DNA of 64,000 bases. Source: Nocardia alni (GTDB lineage: Bacteria; Actinomycetota; Actinomycetes; Mycobacteriales; Mycobacteriaceae). The notes below the pieces were generated by a model. It worked only from the letters and a program-made list of their open reading frames with translations. It was not told where the DNA came from and searched no databases. Below are positions 61,701-64,000 of the stretch, piece by piece (the first letter of the stretch is position 1; each line of letters begins with the position of its first letter). Location of the stretch: assembly GCF_019038435.1 (NCBI RefSeq), contig NZ_JAGPOX010000011.1, positions 37,621 to 101,620 of the forward strand, written 5' to 3'. The position numbers and the translations under genes were made by a program.

Positions 61701-64000
61701 CGACAGCAACCGGGACGCACTGGCCGAGGCTCAGCGTGAGGTCGAGAATGCCGAGCGGGTCCTGCAGGAACAGACCGTGCCGCGGCTGCAGCAACTCGCC
61801 GAGGACCAGATGCTGGCCCCGCATCGCCGTCAGAGCGTGGACGTCTCCGACGATTCACACCTCAGCCCATCCGAGGGTGAGTCACGGCCCAGCACATCAG
61901 CCGGTAGCTCACTGACCAGCGAGACGACGCCGCTCGCCCCCAGCGAACTGTCGAACTGGCTGTCCCAGAACAACACCCCCCGCGGAACCCGGTTGCTGTT
62001 CTTCACCGGCAAAACCCCGGGGGCGGACGAGACGCCGATCACTTCAGCCGAATTCACCGGCGACGGCAACGTCCTCGTTCGCGACACCGACGACCAGGGT
62101 GGGCATCGGGAGTACAGCGTCTCCCGGGACGGCCTGCCCGGACTGGTCCAGGACAGGCATATCGGGACGGTCACCGTCGTACCAGCACAGCAACCGCAGT
62201 TTCTCACAGCGCGTTCGGCGCGCGCGCCCGCTCCGCTCACTGCCGCACAATCCGAGCACGACACCCCGGCCGACCAGACCGCCCCACCTCCGGCACGCCC
62301 CCACAGCATCTCCGACGGCAGCACACAAGCACCCACCCAGCGGCCGACTCCGGCGACGAACGGCAGCAACGGCACCGAGGTAGGGACGCACACGCCGCAG
62401 CACACCCGCTCGCTGCCCGGGCTCGGGCCGATCGGACAGACACCCGGAGCACACCCCTCCGTGTTCCAGCCACAGCCGGACCTCTCGCCCCCGGATTCCA
62501 GCCACGGCGCCGAACACGAGATTCGCACGGGACCGCAACGTCAGAGCGACTCCACCCGCACCGACGGATCACGCCCCAAACCCGTGTCCTCGGCGGGAAT
62601 CAGAATCGGCTCGACAACGAAAACCACTACGACATCGCCGGTTTCGAACGCACCGCAGGACCATTCGGCAACCGCCACTCCGCACGCTTCGAGCACCACC
62701 GAGACACCAGCACCGAAACGCACCCCCAACAAACTCACCAAAAAACGACCCACCACAGACACCACCAAGACACCGACCACCAAACCCACACCACACGACG
62801 ACACCACCCGCACACCACAAACCAAACGCACCCGCCGCAAACTCACCAAAGACCGACCCGCCACCAAAACACCCACACCACACACCACACACACGACCGA
62901 AACACCAACCCCCACAACGCACGACACCGACACCACACCAACCCCCAAACGCACCCGCCGCAAACTCACCAAGCCCCAACCCGTCACCAACGAACACACC
63001 ACTCAGGGCTCGGTCGCCAAGGAGCTATTGCTGCGGCTCCTCACGATCAGACTCCTGTTCCGGCAGTTCTCCGATTACCTCACCGGCGGCTCCGAGACCC
63101 GCCCCGCCGTCGTCCACGGCACCAGCGAGCAGGTCCCGGCTCGCAACACGACCACCACGCGCACCGATACTCCGCTCGCCCTGCACGCCAGCTCCGCAAC
63201 CGCCCGCATGCTCGCCGAAGCCTGGCGCATCACACCGGAATTCGCCGAGCAGTTCCGCGTGGTCGGGTACAACGGCAAGCTCTACTACGCGCGCACAGGC
63301 CAACTCGTGCACACCCCCGACAACCCTGTGCAGCGGAACGGCCGGCCCCGCGGGCATCTGCTGGTCTCCGACCGCCACGGCAACACCTACGTCTCCCCCG
63401 ACCTCGGCTGGGTCCACACCCACGAGGCGTTCCACGACCTCGGCGTCTACACGGCCGGAACCGCCGAGGTCCTGCACGGCGTCCTCGGGAACGTCACCGA
63501 CTACTCGGGCCCCTACCTCTCCGACCGTGGCCGCCTCACCGACCTGCTGGACAACGGCCTGGCCGGTGTCCAGCGCGCCGACGGCTTCCAGCACCTCGAT
63601 CACAGTGGCAAACCGGTCACCCTCGCCCGGAACACCACCTCCCAGCAGGACACCTCGAAGACGACGTCGGCCGGCGACCATATCCCGGAGTCCGAGGCCG
63701 CGAAGCAGGCCAGCATCGCCGCAGCCGACAACGAAGCCGCGCAGATCCCGACCAAAACACCTCTGGGCACCGGGCACGAAGAGCTCGAGATCATCATCGA
63801 GACCCCCCAGCAGGACGTCGACACCGCCAAACAGGTCGACGAACCCGCCAAGCAAGTCGACGAACCCGCCAAACAAGTCGACGAACCCGCCAAGCAAGTC
63901 GACGAACCCGCCAAACAAGTCGACGAACCCGCCAAACAAGTCGACGAACCCGCCAAACAAGTCGACGAACCCGCCAAACAAGTCGACGAACCCGCCAAAC
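55726..64000 (+). CDS. Giant WXG100-like polymorphic toxin with SecA-like domain, 3' end outside window
   Basis: One frame with 2,758 codons in view and no stop. Residues 1-100 form a WXG100-like/CpnT-type helical export domain (MSIELPPELRWLSYLAGSSW), and residues 105-310 are hydrophobic and Gly-rich. Residues ~320-880 are a Ser/Thr/Asp-rich linker and ~886-1246 a long charged coiled coil. Residues ~1320-1700 resemble SecA: ETQMLAHVLGVADMKGGEGK with Walker A K1345-T1346, and a region like the SecA VDEHTGR segment near residue 1606 in which the acidic motif is not kept. After Thr/Pro/Lys repeats, residues 2480-2640 hold another domain with HEAFH at 2566-2570. A VDEPAKQ repeat runs to the edge. 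The toxic C-terminus is outside. Probably a type VII secretion substrate. Confidence 0.85.
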   Translation, partial: MSIELPPELRWLSYLAGSSWPEGDEDKLFALSQDWTDSANSLNGIINPLHAAVDAALASYSGSGADQMKSQFDQFFSGDNSVESMVQGLEQLASSVFDMGTQTEYAKLQIIITLALMAAEIAYALSTLFGAWAVSLIEAEGAGIMRLIANRLIEELAARAVRIAERPLWKLTAIEALKQGGLGFGTDLLAQGIEDAQGHRHGINWVQAIESGVTGAVSAGVATPIGHFGGKYLGSLVGDSKMTWWKAGAIAVGSGIPAGLAGAGAGIVAYGVMTGNWEFNPAALIGGVGGGVVGGVHGVLGHAQSHLTAAREHLTSVGRYSGNDPAYHDGSTPYPEKSGASSTRPSSSSTSGGSFTEKNDDTASPGTNGNTRNGTSNIGGTRTETSGDSGIRNTTSTGDDSRNAASTNRSTRNGASTNDDLRIGSTRNGASDITDSRNGTPRGTIRDTGTSTTPSNPARSTPTRGASEQRIGSSSNPSRTSSPSTGGDNRTSLERTPIAQPTGQTVPERTSTPTSEATLSSRPQPSSTIGDGSTSHTNPLRTATDTSRNTTVTDTTPPRTASTPTDDIPFRSFTPGRDAESVYSEGDRDSVLNAENRDSGLNGTSSDTDSTHGDKDPVVSLTDTPGGDLRPTTEIGNDQGQNVSDPLTAEGGSSPIRGTGLSGDIAGKQQSSPFTAGEKDSDPVRRGTGATSGAGKSDDQPSEISANRKTPVSERPQVAGRASEPVRSQTSSEIRSSRAGKSDSDTAQQHTDIPAATREQRVGAAGKNWDEVTELGSEPRQLTKTAFSEGSPDAHDVVALGDESGAHYIWSKSGGLTRTDGRAVSKSETLDTVLADPTITDIRAPGTADRPPTAVPHDDPTASDPTAKSPRSNAAADRNTPEYALRARLADEASANDPRVIATREKLEQANTTRNAKHTELAAAEAHRDQQKSGPTAAGQAEHPKAEAGPARTRVDDEVSPDEAVARAQAEVHSANADYDTARAEHDATVQHAVQERYAELKAESDARLAADEQERAQFRADAEQRLNAAKRTLQREAKELQNTRNRYKDAAEELAATRKHNLDTALEEGRRQVQTAREALADKSKEFDEAVKGNEPRAEELARLRTEVDSRTGELRDALLEHEARLTAAGKQELAQELASAKTERGAITTKRGPADLWRRWTADRDVAKRTQHWRETLDDKKSEAAEQSKVNKLEHDLRQQEVAFAAVREDFEHESLSVIDHLQSALDTAKKADHDAYLAGLADKGPAMQEATRKAMDAGKAVVKAAFAYRDEVLRPTGEEDPVIKPPTDKEVDDMLLGGTRAQRTGAMAEWVARHNPAKYAPRETQMLAHVLGVADMKGGEGKTLVMVMNGYRDALEHGAATKLTASDPLVQDMIGEVLKYVDYPGSGVRVVQLKENEPFPEDAWAAKDKGEALLVIATPDTLNFSGLHESNTMLEDIANKAGADKETTKQTIADLREWLRTEPPMDEVAARLDKAAQDAGSDRRFRPVPDAVGDMDEVDTAFDGERKGILSPGETEDATPEDVTHLQRVYDQLRIGILDHGLTDKDFGRPANTTGQWHAHATNDAVRKLGEAIGREPTPEEIKHATQFALARWGVERGRDYNVSRTHDKIMLMNAKSNDKLSWDREKATETRLQGLGQYLDIVEGVTVRGNHPEDSLVMSLKQWIGSRFFTNPKGVSGTAKAVEEVMHEQWGGEKDVNGQYFGVTEINRFYDSNLDHQKPKEFDSRPKKLSGIAEDVVDAADISFTEKDGKIVGIEQKGRVQWSVHLDNSEIRGADERVTERVVTDADGNRKIEESRTGLTGYEDKTPQERGVADWVDEIVQRRLEKYAAEHNLQIADGVKLKYTTIDAKWYEEHGGGDAAETEFAHLTESKLPPGTIFFVNKSGARGTDPKPTQEALELGGVIARISGGPSFSERVVLQAVWRAARGSWFNKEKGITEGTPGTAIEYRSEEDYRGEIADARAVVEVRRFVNSAKARDDAAAALEAEPSDSNRDALAEAQREVENAERVLQEQTVPRLQQLAEDQMLAPHRRQSVDVSDDSHLSPSEGESRPSTSAGSSLTSETTPLAPSELSNWLSQNNTPRGTRLLFFTGKTPGADETPITSAEFTGDGNVLVRDTDDQGGHREYSVSRDGLPGLVQDRHIGTVTVVPAQQPQFLTARSARAPAPLTAAQSEHDTPADQTAPPPARPHSISDGSTQAPTQRPTPATNGSNGTEVGTHTPQHTRSLPGLGPIGQTPGAHPSVFQPQPDLSPPDSSHGAEHEIRTGPQRQSDSTRTDGSRPKPVSSAGIRIGSTTKTTTTSPVSNAPQDHSATATPHASSTTETPAPKRTPNKLTKKRPTTDTTKTPTTKPTPHDDTTRTPQTKRTRRKLTKDRPATKTPTPHTTHTTETPTPTTHDTDTTPTPKRTRRKLTKPQPVTNEHTTQGSVAKELLLRLLTIRLLFRQFSDYLTGGSETRPAVVHGTSEQVPARNTTTTRTDTPLALHASSATARMLAEAWRITPEFAEQFRVVGYNGKLYYARTGQLVHTPDNPVQRNGRPRGHLLVSDRHGNTYVSPDLGWVHTHEAFHDLGVYTAGTAEVLHGVLGNVTDYSGPYLSDRGRLTDLLDNGLAGVQRADGFQHLDHSGKPVTLARNTTSQQDTSKTTSAGDHIPESEAAKQASIAAADNEAAQIPTKTPLGTGHEELEIIIETPQQDVDTAKQVDEPAKQVDEPAKQVDEPAKQVDEPAKQVDEPAKQVDEPAKQVDEPAKQVDEPAK
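63835..64000 (+). repeat. 21-bp tandem repeat coding VDEPAKQ
   Basis: About eight near-identical copies of a 21-bp unit (GTCGACGAACCCGCCAAACAA with A/G variation at one or two sites), preceded by a degenerate VDTAKQ copy. The array continues past the window edge. Units keep the frame of the toxin gene and encode a Pro/Glu/Lys-rich spacer, presumably between the body and the C-terminal toxic domain. Confidence 0.95.

Noticed and set aside
63835..64000. CRISPR or satellite array at the window end
   Set aside because: There are no spacers. The 21-bp units are head-to-tail inside a coding frame.

Overview
The window is high-GC actinobacterial DNA, most likely from Nocardia or a close relative in the Corynebacteriales/Mycobacteriales. 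The evidence is gene order: rpsP-KH-rimM-trmD, then rplS-lepB-rnhB-DUF2469-yraN-comM-dprA, viuB and xerC, an M23 peptidase, rpsB-tsf, pyrH-frr-cdsA and rlmN. This is the same order I recall for the M. tuberculosis Rv2879c-Rv2915c block, with extra genes inserted. GTG and TTG starts, 1-4 bp stop/start overlaps and a giant WXG100-like toxin also fit Nocardia.

Layout. (1) 1-4.6 kb: the end of a catabolic operon (acyl-CoA ligase and a cyclase-family hydrolase behind a 19-bp palindrome), a DinB-like protein, a fructosamine-kinase-like protein and a Tat-exported GH3-like protein. (2) 4.7-9.3 kb: an AT-richer accessory island with hipB-hipA and repeat operators, a reading frame interrupted by a nonsense codon, a tRNA-like RNA with its own promoter, an all-helical protein with an RNxxxH HEPN-type motif starting two bases after that RNA, and a membrane-anchored Mrr-like nuclease. 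(3) 9.4-18.1 kb: DNA punctuated by two decayed copies of the 3' end of rlmN. Between them lie a DyP peroxidase operon and a pore-loop membrane protein, then an alpha/beta hydrolase and a GHKL-ATPase/nuclease defence-type gene. The intact rlmN follows at 18.1-19.2 kb. (4) 19.4-25.2 kb: ROK regulator, ribose-type ABC importer and SDR dehydrogenase. (5) 25.3-55.3 kb: mostly housekeeping genes (cdsA, frr, pyrH, tsf, rpsB, xerC, dprA, comM, rnhB, two lepB copies, rplS, tex, trmD, rimM, khpA, rpsP), nearly all on the minus strand. (6) 55.7-64 kb: one reading frame of more than 2,750 codons, open at the window edge, for a WXG100-like polymorphic toxin with a SecA-like ATPase domain.

The strongest candidate for an undescribed system is at 7055-8087. 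A SigA-like promoter drives an RNA that folds as a 72-nt tRNA with anticodon UCA, interrupted beside the anticodon loop by a 23-nt insertion carrying a UUCG-capped hairpin. Its discriminator base lies two bases before the ATG of a HEPN-like putative RNase. HEPN proteins often cleave tRNA anticodon loops, so this could be an RNA/toxin pair in which the tRNA-like RNA is decoy, guard or target, and in which 3' tRNA processing would yield a leaderless toxin mRNA. The other main observations are repeated growth of islands at the 3' end of rlmN, the SecA-like domain inside the toxin, and a repeat-expanded N-terminus on DprA.
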